Positions 1 through 10,379 of a stretch of 64,000 bases of DNA are shown one piece after another. The position numbers and the translations under genes were made by a program. Below the pieces are notes generated by a model. The model did no database searches. It had not been told where the DNA came from and saw only the letters and a list, made by a program, of their open reading frames with translations. Positions within the stretch are counted from its first letter, which is position 1; each line of letters starts with the position of its first letter. This DNA comes from Entomortierella parvispora (taxonomy: Eukaryota > Mortierellomycota > Mortierellomycetes > Mortierellales > Mortierellaceae): contig OY752148.1 in NCBI GenBank assembly GCA_963573315.1, forward strand, positions 1,975,263 through 2,039,262. Direction: 5' to 3'.

Positions 1-982
1 GGACTGGAGTCGTGGGCAAGGGTATCTCTTTGGGACTGCCTCTTTTTGCGGTGAAAAGAAATAAGGGAATTGTTTTGGGTTCACTGCTGTGGCTACATGA
101 GAGATAGGACTAATGACGATCATGACGGAGAGAGGGATTTCGTTAGCGTGCTTCAATGGCGCGAGAGGGGCGAGAGAAGAGAGAAGGAGAGAGGGGGACA
201 AGGTTACAAGGCTACTAGACTAAATAGACTAGGGGAACAATGGTGCGCCTCATTCTTCGTGGATAATGGGAGGATGAGGGAAGAGAAGGATAATGCCTCC
301 TTCACATGGAGAGGCGAGTGCACTTGTCTTCAGGTCCCCATATTTCGATGATCTGCTGCAAACAAACATTGGATTGTGTAGGGTCAGAGATATGAGTTCA
401 GCCTGACACGGTGCTCGTAGAGACAACTGTCATGGCAATGGAGCTCGGAAGAGACACACGCCTGGAGCACCAGAGTGTGGGAGAGATGGACAGCCATATC
501 AAGAGCCAGCAAGTGCCAGGCTCGGGCTATCGAGTGTCGTCATCAAAGGCACCCATGAAGCGAACAGCACAGCCATCCTTCGTCCCCCCGCTTTCCACTT
601 CCCTTTCTGAGAGTGAGGGAGATAAGACAATATAAAACAAGTTTTTGACTTTTGGTCCGTGTCCCTCTTCCAGGACAACAAGAGACATCTTGGTGCAGCG
701 GGTTCTAAAGCAAGTCAGCGGCGTTGTCGAACTGAAGGAGTGCTTTGGGACGACCAGGGTCCCCACATCTTTGGTACCCATGGTCAGCTCTTTATCTCTG
801 TATTTCACGGGGTGCTCTATTTGGCTTGTACCGACGACGGTTTACATAAAAGAGGGACTCCAATGAAGGGGAAAAAAATCTTTTTTTTGTTTCTCAACCA
901 TCCTCTCTCTCTATCACTCTCTCTTTTTTCTCTGCTTCTTCACCGCAGATCAACAACAACTACTTTCTACATACACATCATC
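1..982. other. 5' flank without a convincing gene
   Basis: No protein family is recognisable in either strand up to the P5C reductase start. Short open frames here show no domain or splice support. A pyrimidine-rich tract at about 900-945 and a TATA-like ACATAAAAG near 844-852 lie just upstream of the next gene and probably belong to its promoter and 5' leader. Confidence 0.5.
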
Positions 983-2008
983 ATGTCATTAAAGTCAAGA
1001 CTCGCATTCATTGGTGGCGGAAACATGGCCGAGGCCATCCTCGGCGGTCTCCTCGCCTCTGGCTACCCCCTCTCCCAGTGCGTCGTCTCGGAGCCGATGC
1101 AAGCTCGTTGTGAATTCCTGTACAAAAAATACCCCGGCCTCCAAGTCCTCTCCGGTCCTGACGCCAACCTTCTTGCCGTCAACGGATCTTCATCAAAAAC
1201 ATCATCCCCTGCAACAGCGTCATCAGGAACGTCCTCTGTTCAAAACATGATCTCGGAAGGATCTATCCATGTCAACCCTACAGCAGCCTCGATGGACTAC
1301 CCAGAAGCAGAAGTCGTGATCCTGGCTGTGAAACCTCAAGTCCTCCGCTCCGTTGTCTCCCATCTCGGACCCGTTCTTCGGACAAAACAGCCTCTTGTGA
1401 TCTCGATTGCTGCCGGCATCGAGACCCATGCGATTGCTCGTTTCATGGCCGAGGGAACCTCTCTCCTTCCTTCCGAATTGCCACCCGTCATCCGTGTCAT
1501 GCCTAACACCCCTTCATTGGTCTTGGAGGGCGCCGCTGGATTGTTTGCTACCTCGGATGCGACAGAAAGTCAACGGAACATTGCAGAGTCGCTGATGCGG
1601 TCGGTCTCACGGGAGGTGGCGTGGGTGGAAAAGGAGAGCTTGATCGACACTGTGACGGGCATCTCTGGATCCGGCCCTGCGTATTTCTTCTTGATGATGG
1701 AGGCCATGGAGGATGCTGGAGTTCAATTGGGCATGGACCGAGAGACGGCTCGGCAACTGACGATCCAGACTTGTTTGGGTGCTGCCAAGATGGCCCAGGA
1801 GGCGACCAAGGTCGAAGGCGGTGACACGCTCAAGACTTTGAGAGAAAAGGTCACCAGCCCCAAGGGCACCACAGATGCCGCTATCAGGACCTTTGAAGCC
1901 GGCGGATTGAGAGACTTGGTCTACAAGAGTGTAGCCGCTGCTGACGCTAGGAGTAAATCCTTGGCAGCTGAACTTGGAGGAATGGCTACACCCACCACAA
2001 AGTTGTAG
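983..2008 (+). CDS. PRO3: Pyrroline-5-carboxylate reductase
   Basis: This gene catalyses the last step of proline synthesis, the NAD(P)H-dependent reduction of 1-pyrroline-5-carboxylate to proline. It is a single exon of 341 aa. The N-terminal Rossmann motif FIGGGNMAEAI is at residues 9-19. VILAVKPQV and VIRVMPNTPS follow, and the C-terminal dimerisation domain carries GISGSGPAYFF and TSPKGTT, the family signature. An insert rich in Ser/Thr (about residues 68-90, SSSKTSSPATASSGTSS) lengthens the protein relative to the roughly 280 aa typical of the family. The frame is open upstream to 659, but family similarity begins exactly at Met983, which follows a CT-rich leader and a CATCATC context, so that start is chosen. 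The gene converges with the LPMO-like gene. Identification is from motifs I can see, and I regard it as secure. Confidence 0.95.
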   Translation: MSLKSRLAFIGGGNMAEAILGGLLASGYPLSQCVVSEPMQARCEFLYKKYPGLQVLSGPDANLLAVNGSSSKTSSPATASSGTSSVQNMISEGSIHVNPTAASMDYPEAEVVILAVKPQVLRSVVSHLGPVLRTKQPLVISIAAGIETHAIARFMAEGTSLLPSELPPVIRVMPNTPSLVLEGAAGLFATSDATESQRNIAESLMRSVSREVAWVEKESLIDTVTGISGSGPAYFFLMMEAMEDAGVQLGMDRETARQLTIQTCLGAAKMAQEATKVEGGDTLKTLREKVTSPKGTTDAAIRTFEAGGLRDLVYKSVAAADARSKSLAAELGGMATPTTKL

Positions 2009-2446
2009 AATCGCCTTCCTTCCTCACCCCATTGCATCTTGACTAGCCCCTCATATCGACCGACACTGTAATATAAATATCTCACCCAATACACAGAAAA
2101 TGACGCTGTTGTGATTGTCCTCCTCTCTTTGTTTCTCGTCGCTGGTTTCTCGTCCAAACATAGAGGCAGAGTGGCGAAGTTTACTTCCCCCACATCCTTC
2201 ATTGTCGTCCATCCGCCCAAATGCATGGGGTCGCCAATGTCACACACACGCACGTTCTTCTCGATTGTCCTACAGTACACGTTCTTGGCTGCTGTTTGTT
2301 GTCAGTCGTCAGTCGTCAGTCGATCAAAGAAAAAAGCACAGCTTTATTTTCCTCAAAGAATGCCAGAAAAAAAATGGATTTTTGATACTTTCAACCTTCC
2401 TTTCACAAGAACAATAATCTGATCAAAGACTTTTTTGACCAACACG
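2009..2446. other. Convergent 3' intergenic region
   Basis: This stretch lies between the stop codons of the P5C reductase (+) and the LPMO-like gene (-) and should hold both 3' UTRs. A short direct repeat, CAGTCGTCAGTCGTCAGTCG, is at 2304-2323. No coding signal is seen. Confidence 0.5.
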
Positions 2447-3988
2447 TTAGTGCTTGCGAGTGTTGACAGTGATCTCGCTCTTGATGGGGCCGGTACCACG
2501 GTCGTGGGAGCGGCCGTCACCAGGGAAGGTCTTGCCCTGCTTGACACCCTTGAAATCATACACCTGCATCTTCTTGGTGGGCAACTTTCCGTTCTTGACA
2601 CCCTGGATCGTCACATCGGCGCAGCTGGTAAAAAGGAAGGGAGGAGGAGGAAAAAAAGTGGACGCGAAATGATTAGCCAAAGTAGAAGAAGGCAAAAAGA
2701 GCTCCCACATGCGGGGATAGGGGTACGCCAATGGATAATAATACTCGACAAAAATGGGAGCGACAGACTTACTTGTGGTAGAACTGGGGCACGAGGTTGG
2801 CGGTCCAAGACCAGGAGAACAAGCACTTGCCTGTTGGGCAAAAGAGGAAGAGGAGAACAAGAATAGAATTTTCGTTAATTGTCGAGCCCTCTTCTGAACC
2901 GGCACCATTCCCAGGGGAACCAACCAAATCCAGCGTTTTCATCCTCTTCAGTTCCCGAGGCAACAACAAAAAAAACGAGCAAAGAGCCCTCCTTTTGGTT
3001 TTTTTTGCTCTTTCTTTGTTTGTGCGCCTGCTCTGGAATGTATTTGTTGTTGTGTGGAAGGAGGAGGAGGCCAGAAGGGGTGTTGTGACACCGAGAGTCT
3101 CGTGTTGTTTGCTTGTTGCGCGTGAAGACAGAGAGCAAGGAGCGAGGGCGGGGAGGGCGAGAAAGCGAGAGGAAAAGAAGGGAATGGAGGACACACTTAC
3201 CAGGGCTGTTGCAGGAGGGAAGGTTGTCAGGGATTCTGATGGGCCACTCGTAGTAAGCATCAGGGCAAGTCTTTGTATAGGATCCAATGACATGGAAAGT
3301 CTTTCCACCGTCATACGACAACGAGAACTCGCACATGCCACCGCCATGACGCGCCTCGCTGATCTTTTTCTTGGGCAACGAGTGCGTGTTGGTCAACTCG
3401 GGTGTCCAGAAGCGAACGGGGACCACCTGGCCAGCCTTCAAGTCTAAAGAAGAGAGATTGATAGATGGAAGAGACAACAAGAGAGGAGGCGGGTGAGAAT
3501 AGGCGCGAGAAAAAACAACACGGCACGATAGTGTTAGAGAAGCAACAAGAAAAAAAAGATTGACACGAAATTTGGACAATCATGGATTGTTTCCGCTAAT
3601 GAATTTGTCAAGGAGGGAGGTGGTGGAGGAGGAAGAGTAAGCGAAAGAGGAAAGAGAAATAAGAAGGGGAAGGGTAAAGGGGGACGGAGAAGGCGCGCGG
3701 CTGCCGCGCGCTCAAAGATGTTGATGAGATGGATGTGAGAAAAGAAAAGTGAACAAGAGGACGAGCTGATTTACTGGTGTTGGGTCCCTTGGGGTATCCA
3801 CCGCAAGGGTACTTGAGTCCCTTGTAGCCGATGAAAGTGTGAATGCGCCAGTCAAAGGCCTTGGTTCCGAATCCTCCACGGGGAGTAGGGTAGAGCATGG
3901 CCATGTGGGCCTCAGACTCCTTGGTCAAGAGAGAAAGGATGAGGAGACCGAGGCAGACGAGCCACGAGGTTTTCATGGTGGTGGACAT
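2447..3988 (-). CDS. Secreted LPMO-like copper protein with histidine brace
   Basis: Four exons: 3988-3775, 3443-3201, 2830-2773 and 2624-2447 (230 aa). All introns are GT-AG and the phases close. The first 27 or so residues form a signal peptide ending SEA, and cleavage leaves an N-terminal His (HMAMLYPTPRGGF), the hallmark of lytic polysaccharide monooxygenases. The second brace His is probably in ARHGGGMCEFSLSYDGGKT. The C-terminal half has WSWTANLVPQFYHNCADVTI, like the LPMO core with its axial aromatic residue. Several Cys suggest disulfides. It lacks a carbohydrate-binding module and ends in a basic, Gly-rich tail. The likely role is oxidative attack on chitin or another wall polysaccharide outside the cell. 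The exact AA family cannot be assigned by eye. Met3988 is chosen because a TATA box at 4191-4197 rules out the upstream in-frame Met at 4180 and because the signal peptide starts here. Confidence 0.82.
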
Positions 3989-4190
3989 TTCTGGAATGTG
4001 TTGGTGAGGGGTGTGGGTGTGGGGGAGGGGGACGAGGGGTAGAAGGAGTAAGGTGAGGGGGTTGGTGATCGGTAGAAGGTACCGTGGAATGAGGCGTGAT
4101 GGAGATTGACAAAGAAGAGAAGAGAAGCGAACCGACAAGAAAAAGAGAGAAATAAAAAGGGACTGGTACCCGGTGGGCACGATGACTACT

Positions 4191-4197
4191 ATTTATA
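4191..4197 (-). promoter_or_regulatory. TATA box of the LPMO-like gene
   Basis: On the minus strand the sequence reads AGGTATAAATAG. It lies about 203 nt upstream of the chosen ATG, which implies a 5' UTR of about 170 nt. Confidence 0.6.
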
Positions 4198-5420
4198 CCT
4201 CTTGCCGTCGCCTTGGTAATAGTGAAGAGGAAATCCTCTCCTCATGGGGGAACCCATCTCCTTGAGAGGATGGGAGGATCGCTGTTTAGAAGTTTTTGAT
4301 TAAATTTCACGCGAGGAAGAGCCAAGCAGGGCAGAGATGAAGAGGAGTTGGGATTAGAACTGAGGGTCAGGCTGGGTCCAAGGGAGGAACGGCTGAACAA
4401 AAAGGACTGAAATGGTTAGGTCTCATGTTGTCGATCATCAGATGTCCTCGTCTTTCCAATATGGACTCTAGCCTCGGCGCCATCGTCCTTCGGTTCATTC
4501 CAGCGGTGATCGGTCAAAAAGTATTAACTTTTTGGGGCTCAATTGCTCCTCCACCTCTGTTTTTACATCCTCTTCGCACTTTTACAGACCTGACCTCTTT
4601 GTTTGAGAACAGAAGGTGCAAAAAAGAAAACCATAACTCTGTGGGATCCAGAGAGGTATCCGCCCATCTTCCCAATCCCCGTCTTCACGCCAGCAGGATT
4701 TTAGGTTTCCGCTCAATCCCCGGCGTTTTGCTGAGCAAAAAAAAATCTGTTGAAATCGACCTCGAGCCCTAATCCAGACCAGATCTTTTTGTGCTTCGTG
4801 GTCAATTCGTAACAGCATTCCACGAGAGGTACATGTACTGTACTGGTACAATACATCCGGACTGAGGTGACAAATCGCTCTTTGGAGCTGAAGGTTTTGG
4901 GCGGGAGATGAAGAATAGGAATGAAAAGAGGTGGCGTGTCTGCTGGACACCTCGGTGGCCACAGCCAGCAGATATTTATATCGTGTCCAATTTATCATCG
5001 CGAGCCGTTGCAATGCATTCAATTTTCTTTTGAACATTCTTTTCTTTTTAATAGGACTGAACCATTGGAGACAAAAAGTGGAGAGGAAGAAGGGAGCACT
5101 GTTTTAAAAGGTAGGGGACCATCTGGAGTTTCTTTTTCTGTTGATTTCGCTTCCCATCGGAGAGATTAATAAGGAAGTTGGAGAGGTGTGTGCGTGTGTG
5201 TGTGTGTCCGATGGGTATACTTAACAAAAACAAACGAAAAGAACAAGAACTCGAAAAAAACTCGTAAATGGGTGGTTTCCCCTCCTCTTTTCTGCTTCCT
5301 CCCTTCAAACAAAACCACAAATTAAAGACACGTTGAAATATGAACAACAAACAGTATTTACAGAGGATCCCTGACGCCCGTTGAACTGGACGAAGGAGGA
5401 CGTGAAAAAAAAGTAATCAA
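4198..5420. other. Intergenic region between LPMO-like and aquaporin genes
   Basis: This is upstream DNA of the LPMO-like gene and the 3' flank of the aquaporin gene. Short open frames show no recognisable domain. A GT-rich microsatellite (GTGTGTGCGTGTGTGTGTGTGT) sits at about 5187-5208. Confidence 0.45.
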
Positions 5421-6610
5421 TTAGCGAGGGAGAGTGTTGGCGGTCGTGGTGGTTGTGGTACCGCCGGGACCGTACTGGTTGTTGACATAGGTGGTGTTAT
5501 GGGCATCACGGACATCACGCACATCACGCACATCACGGACATCACAGGCATCACGGACATCACGGACATCGCGCACATCACGCACATCACGCACATCACC
5601 ACCCCTTGTGACATCACCACCACGGACGGCAGCCTGGGCGCGGAGGTACTGAGCCTCGTTCTCAGCATCGATACCAGCCGAGTGCTCGTCATAGTCCAAG
5701 AAGCGGAAGAGGATATGCAAGGCAGCGGCCAAGATGGCACCAGCGAGAGGTCTATTTCGGAAAAAAAAAATGAAAGACAGGTCAGTACGTGTTGAATGAC
5801 ATTAATCGAGACTGAGACATGAAAAAAAAAATGCACGACGCGTTTTTTTTTTGTGGCACCATTGTCACATTCCAAACATACCCGAACCAGTAGATCCAGT
5901 GTTCGGGCGCAAAGCTGCGAGCAGCGATCGAGGTGGCAAAGGCGCGGGCGGGGTTGATGGAAGCGTTCGTGTAGCGGGTGGCAAACAAGTGGCAGGCAAA
6001 GACGGCCAAACCGTAGGGAAGGGCGGCCATGAAGGTCGAGCGGTTCTTCTCATGGACAATCATGTGGTAGACAAAGCACAAGATGGCTGTCAAGAAGAAC
6101 TCGAGGAAGAAACCGCGGGCAATGCTCTCGTTGTTCATCTACAAGACGAAAAGATAATGAGAACCTAATGATTTGCATGATTCCCCAGCGGCTCAGAAAC
6201 ATCAATGGGGGGGGGGGGATATGACTTACGAGCTGGTTGACCTGCCCGATACGCTCAGTCGAGGGAGTTGTTCCACGAGCTAATGCGACACCCAACATAC
6301 CACCCAAGATCTGGGCGATAAAGTACAAAATGGCCTTTGGGACAGTGATGTGACCCGTAATCAAGGATGAGAGTGTGATGGCAGGGTTGAAGTGAGCTCC
6401 GGAAATACGGAAGAAAGCCCATGCGGTGACAACCATCGCGATACCGAAGGCGAAAGCGATTCCAAGGGTGCCATAGCCCGGAGGAACACCGAGGGTGACG
6501 GCATCGGCACCTCCGACAGCCAAGTACAAGAACATGGCCGTGCCCAAAAACTCTGCGAGAGACTGGACAGCCCAGCCCTTGGCACTGGATTTTACGTCAA
6601 TTGGTTCCAT
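5421..6610 (-). CDS. Aquaporin with repetitive Asp-Val-Arg tail
   Basis: This is a six-helix MIP-family water channel of the plasma or intracellular membrane. Exons 6610-6230, 6138-5882 and 5751-5421 give 322 aa. Both pore boxes are present: SGAHFNPAIT (Asn75) and NASINPARAF (Asn189). The second NPA is followed by R-A rather than the R-D seen in aquaglyceroporins, which favours an orthodox water channel. The tail after the sixth helix (LDYDEHSAGIDAENEAQYL) is hydrophilic. It contains about a dozen Asp-Val-Arg triplets, encoded by a 9-bp tandem repeat, and then a Gly/Thr-rich end. Intron 1 contains a run of 12 G (6207-6218 on the plus strand). The start follows a clear TATA box. Transport specificity (water, glycerol, H2O2) is inferred, not proven. 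Confidence 0.92.
5505..5600 (-). repeat. 9-bp tandem repeat in the aquaporin tail
   Basis: The plus strand shows about ten imperfect copies of ATCACGGAC/ATCACGCAC. On the coding strand these give the Asp-Val-Arg triplets, with one interruption (DACDV). All units keep the frame, so copy-number change would lengthen or shorten the cytoplasmic tail without a frameshift. Confidence 0.85.
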
Positions 6611-6744
6611 TGGTAATAGTAGATTAAGACGATGATAAGTGGTATGTAGAGGGTAGAAGGATAGTAATGAGAAGCACAAGGATAGAGGGGGGATAAGGAT
6701 AAAGGATCAAGAGAAAAGGAAGCGCGCGAGAGACGTGGTGGTGT

Positions 6745-6751
6745 CTTTATA
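6745..6751 (-). promoter_or_regulatory. TATA box of the aquaporin gene
   Basis: TATAAAG on the minus strand, 135-141 nt upstream of the ATG at 6610. It supports that start. Confidence 0.6.
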
Positions 6752-7135
6752 AGATACCCAGCAAGTGGCAAGAACACTGTCTCAAAATATTTTTTTGGCA
6801 GGAAAATTTCTGCTGGAACGCGTCTCAACAGTAGTTTTACTTGTCTCTTGTTGTCATGAAGCATGGTAGAACAGGGTCTGCGCTTCGCGTTTTGACCTGT
6901 TCCAATTGGCCAGAGGAGCAGGTTTCGGGTCAATGACATCTTTGCATCTTTTTCGCCATGCTGCTTGCCTTATCCGGTTCGAAGACTGGCCTGGGTGAAG
7001 GTTACAAATATCATCTTCGCAATTCCAAGGTCTACTTTTATGTCAAGTCAACAAATTATATTTACAAGTGGGAACTGGTAAAGCTCCTTAGGGGAATTAG
7101 GGTACTATAGTAACGAAGAGAGATCGACGCAGGGC
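6752..7135. other. Intergenic, upstream of the aquaporin gene
   Basis: No coding signal. It contains a CCAATT/AATTGG element near 6900-6910 that could be a CCAAT box for the aquaporin promoter, and the 3' flank of the Zn2Cys6 gene. Confidence 0.4.
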
Positions 7136-9126
7136 TCATCCCTGCATTGTGTGCGAGTAACCCTGGTGCATCCATTGCTGTTGCTGCTGTTGCTGTTGCT
7201 GCTGCTGCTCGGACGGGGACAACATCAATCCATCCATGGTAACATCATTTGTGCCAGGGTTCATCATCGAATTGATCGGAAGCGTGGAGCCGTTCCCAAT
7301 CAACATGGGCATCTCTGTTGTGACACCGCTCATCGAGCTATCCATCAAGAATCCGTTGGGGGCCGAGGGAGGTGTGTTAGGGGCTCCTGCCGCAGCTGCA
7401 ACGGACATTGCATTCAAGGTCGCCTCAGCTTCCTCCGCGGTTGGGTCCTCAAACAGATCTTCGGCGATCCAAACAAAATCTTCACCCAAGACGTCGGCAT
7501 CCATTATGAAATCTTTGAAAATGTCGGCGTCACTGTACTCGGGGTTCTTCAGGGTGACAGGCGGCACTGCGTAATAGAAACCAACTTCGTTGCCATCTTC
7601 ATTTGTTGTTGTAATCACCATTGGAGGAGGTTGCTGCGGCTGTTGTTGTTGTCCATCCAGCATCATATTACTGTTAGCATCTAAGGATCCCAACATTGGT
7701 GAAGTCGATGTGCCGATGCTTGTACGCGAGGACTGCTGAGTTGACGATACGTTCAGTGTTTCCTGGAAGAGTGAAGGTAAGTTCTGGTGACTTGTGTTTG
7801 CGAGCGATCCAAAGTTGGTATCAATGCCAAACGAGAGCTGCAAAGGGCTCGGAGGACTGTTGCGCGTAGGGCTATGTCCTGAAGGGCTTGGTTGCAGCAA
7901 TGGGCTGGTACTGCGATGGTCAGTTTGGATTTGCAATTGCGGCTGTTGGTAAGGATGCAAAGACTGGTTCGAGTAAAGACCGCCCATCTGATTCAGAGTA
8001 GGAACTGCAGGCGTCAACGACGTCGTCGGTGAGGTCAAAGTTTCGGACTGTCGGCGATGCTGGTAGTTCAAGGCATCAATAGGACTAAGTGAGTTTGGAC
8101 TGAGAGGCATATCCATCGTAGTCTCAATATGACCTTGACTGCTTTGTTGTCGACTGCGATCTCTGGAAAGGTTCCTTTTGTGTGTCAATGGTCCATGGTT
8201 GCTACTCTTTTGATGATGCTGCTGCTGTTGTTGTTGTTGTTGCTGATTCTGGTTCTGGTGAGCGTCGATCAGGGCCATGATTCTAAACTTTTGAGGGCCT
8301 TGTGTGGGTGATATCGCAGACTTGTCGATCGTAGTTGAGTCTTTGCTCTTGCCGTCGTCCATCTCGAAAGTCCGCTTTGATCCGTGCGTGGGTGACCCGT
8401 TTGTTGTCTGTAAAAGCAAATAGCACAAATGAGTGAGCCTATCAAGCTTTCTTGGGTTCAACAATAGAAGCTGTCATTATCCCAAGTCCCGCTTACCGAT
8501 GTGGTCGTCACTGTTGTAGTCGTCGCTGTTGTTAGCTCGTCCAGACCATCAGACTTTTGTACGGACATCTGGTCCTCTTGCTCCTCTGTCAGCCCGAGCA
8601 TCTAGCAAAACGTCCAACGAAAGAAAGCCAATCTGTCAGCCTTTAGATCCCGCCGAGTCTCCAGCAACCTACGACACTCTAGAATCCAGGGCGAACTTAC
8701 ATCCTGCGCTAAGAACGACTTGATCCGACTGTTATAGGCGAGCAAGTTGGGTTGCTTATGAATGTAATCGAACAAAGCCACATCCAGTTCCGAGTCCATA
8801 TCAAGGACAATTGGGATCTCGACAGTCTTGAACTTGATTTCCTTCTTGCGTCCTCCTCCCATGGCCTGGATCACCTTGGCTCGGCATTGATGTCTTCCCA
8901 CACAATCCGCAATATGATACAGATGGACCGTGGGTGTGAAGGTGCAAGGGCGACTGTCTTTGGCGCAGCGCTTGCATTTGTCGCCAGTTTCTCCGGCAGG
9001 GCCTCGGACTTTGTCACAGGTCTTGCGGTTGAGGAAACAATGGTCGCAGGATTTGCGGTTGATGGCAGCGGTAGTTGCCAGGCTGTAGGTGGTGTCAGCC
9101 TGGAACTGGAATGTTTGCATGGGCAT
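7136..9126 (-). CDS. Zn2Cys6 transcription factor with poly-Q tracts
   Basis: Exons 9126-8701, 8601-8497 and 8407-7136 encode 600 aa in phase 0 throughout. The N-terminal binuclear zinc cluster has Cys at residues 27, 30, 37, 51, 54 and 61 (C-x2-C-x6-C-x13-C-x2-C-x6-C), so it binds DNA in the nucleus. A basic segment GGGRKKEIKFK and an acidic DxDxELDVALFDYIH region follow. The long third exon is Gln/Ser/Pro rich, with poly-Q near residues 210-220 and at the C terminus. An acidic aromatic patch (DFIMDADVLGEDFVWIAEDL) looks like an activation domain. The fungal-specific middle homology region of many family members is not evident. The target genes are unknown. The 13-residue inter-half loop is slightly long. 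The region upstream of Met9126 is a strong CT-rich tract on this strand, typical of fungal promoters. A possible extra 5' exon cannot be excluded. Confidence 0.88.
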
Positions 9127-10379
9127 GAATGAGACCTGGAGCAAATGAGCAGAGTAGTTTGTGGGAGAGAAAGAAGAAAAAGAAGAAAAAGAAGAAAGAG
9201 AAGAAAGAAAAAGAAGGAAGGGAGGAGTGAGTGGAGAGAGTGGAAGAAGGGGTGCACGCCACGAGGATGCAATGAGGGGCGGGATGATGATGAGGGGATT
9301 CAGAAAAGAAGAAGGACCCTTCACTCGTCCCCGTGCCCTCGTTGGTCCTTTTAGCCTTTTTTTTTCTTTCCTTCTTTCTTGTCAAGCTCAACCTTCGCAC
9401 ACCCCCCAGACTAGACAAGACAGGCTGCACACAGATCACACGCCTCCTGCTCAGGCGGCGAAGCTGCAGAGCCTGAGTGTGCTGCTGTCATTTCTGGGAC
9501 TGCTTCCAAAGTCGACAGAGTCGCGCTTCCCGAAACGGCAAGCAATCCGATTCCATCGCAACAGCCCACAACGCGCTCAGTTGCCCTCCTTTCCTTTCCC
9601 TTCCAGGCTCTCTGCCTTCTTCTCACCCTCCTCTCTCTTGTCCGCGCGGGTCTCTGTCCAACCGATTCGGAAATCCCTCACTTTGCCTTTGCCAACCGTC
9701 CTTTTTGTCCTCCTGTCCCCTCGCCTGCGACAGAATCAGGAATATCCGCTCTATTTGAGCGCACCACGTCCCATCACACACCTCATGGGTAAACGTCCCC
9801 AATCCATGGTCTTGCGAACTGTGCGCGAGAGGAACCATTGGGGACTGAAAAGACTAACATGTCTCAAAATGCCCTTTGTTTCTTTTCGCGATATCTCCCG
9901 GCTGTGCTTTGCTATGCTTTGCATCAGTTTTTTTTTTTTTGCTACCAGTATCCTCGTGATCAACCTCCTTTTTGTTTTTCATCTCTCTTCTCATCGTAAC
10001 ACGTTGCGGCGGAAGAAGGAATGGTCTATGATGAGGTCTGCGCAGATGTCTGTTTCCCGGGCATCATTGAGCACTGCCGAAGAATTGTTCATTCTTTGTC
10101 ACCCACTCTATTCCGTTGCAGAACAGGGTGTCGTTTTTTTTATTTATTTATTGAGTTCTTTGACTGGTTTTGATCATAATATTACAAGATGGAGGTAGAC
10201 GGCGAGTATGTACAGACTCAAGATGGAGAGTTTAGATGGATAGGTATGGTGGGTGTAAATGCAAAATATGTAAAGGAATGACATTCTTGACTCCTTTCGA
10301 TAAAGGATGGAGAGTGAAGACACGTCTTTGGAGGAACAAAGAGACTAGGCGAGGAAGAAGGAGCACAGCCGTTTATGAC
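9127..10379. other. Promoter region and intergenic DNA
   Basis: The first 100 bases are an almost pure GA tract on the plus strand (about 9160-9245), that is, CT-rich upstream of the Zn2Cys6 gene. The rest shows no recognisable coding content despite a long plus-strand open frame. Confidence 0.4.

Noticed and set aside
659-982. Upstream extension of the P5C reductase frame
   Set aside because: The Rossmann motif begins nine residues after Met983 as in the family, and the extension is CT-rich leader with no similarity to anything known.
4425-4772. Plus-strand 115-codon frame in the LPMO-aquaporin gap
   Set aside because: No recognisable motif, no promoter elements on that strand, and an equally long overlapping frame on the other strand.
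9161-10198. 345-codon plus-strand open frame
   Set aside because: It begins in a GA-rich low-complexity tract that is the CT-rich promoter of the minus-strand Zn2Cys6 gene. It has no domain, and its composition changes abruptly along its length.
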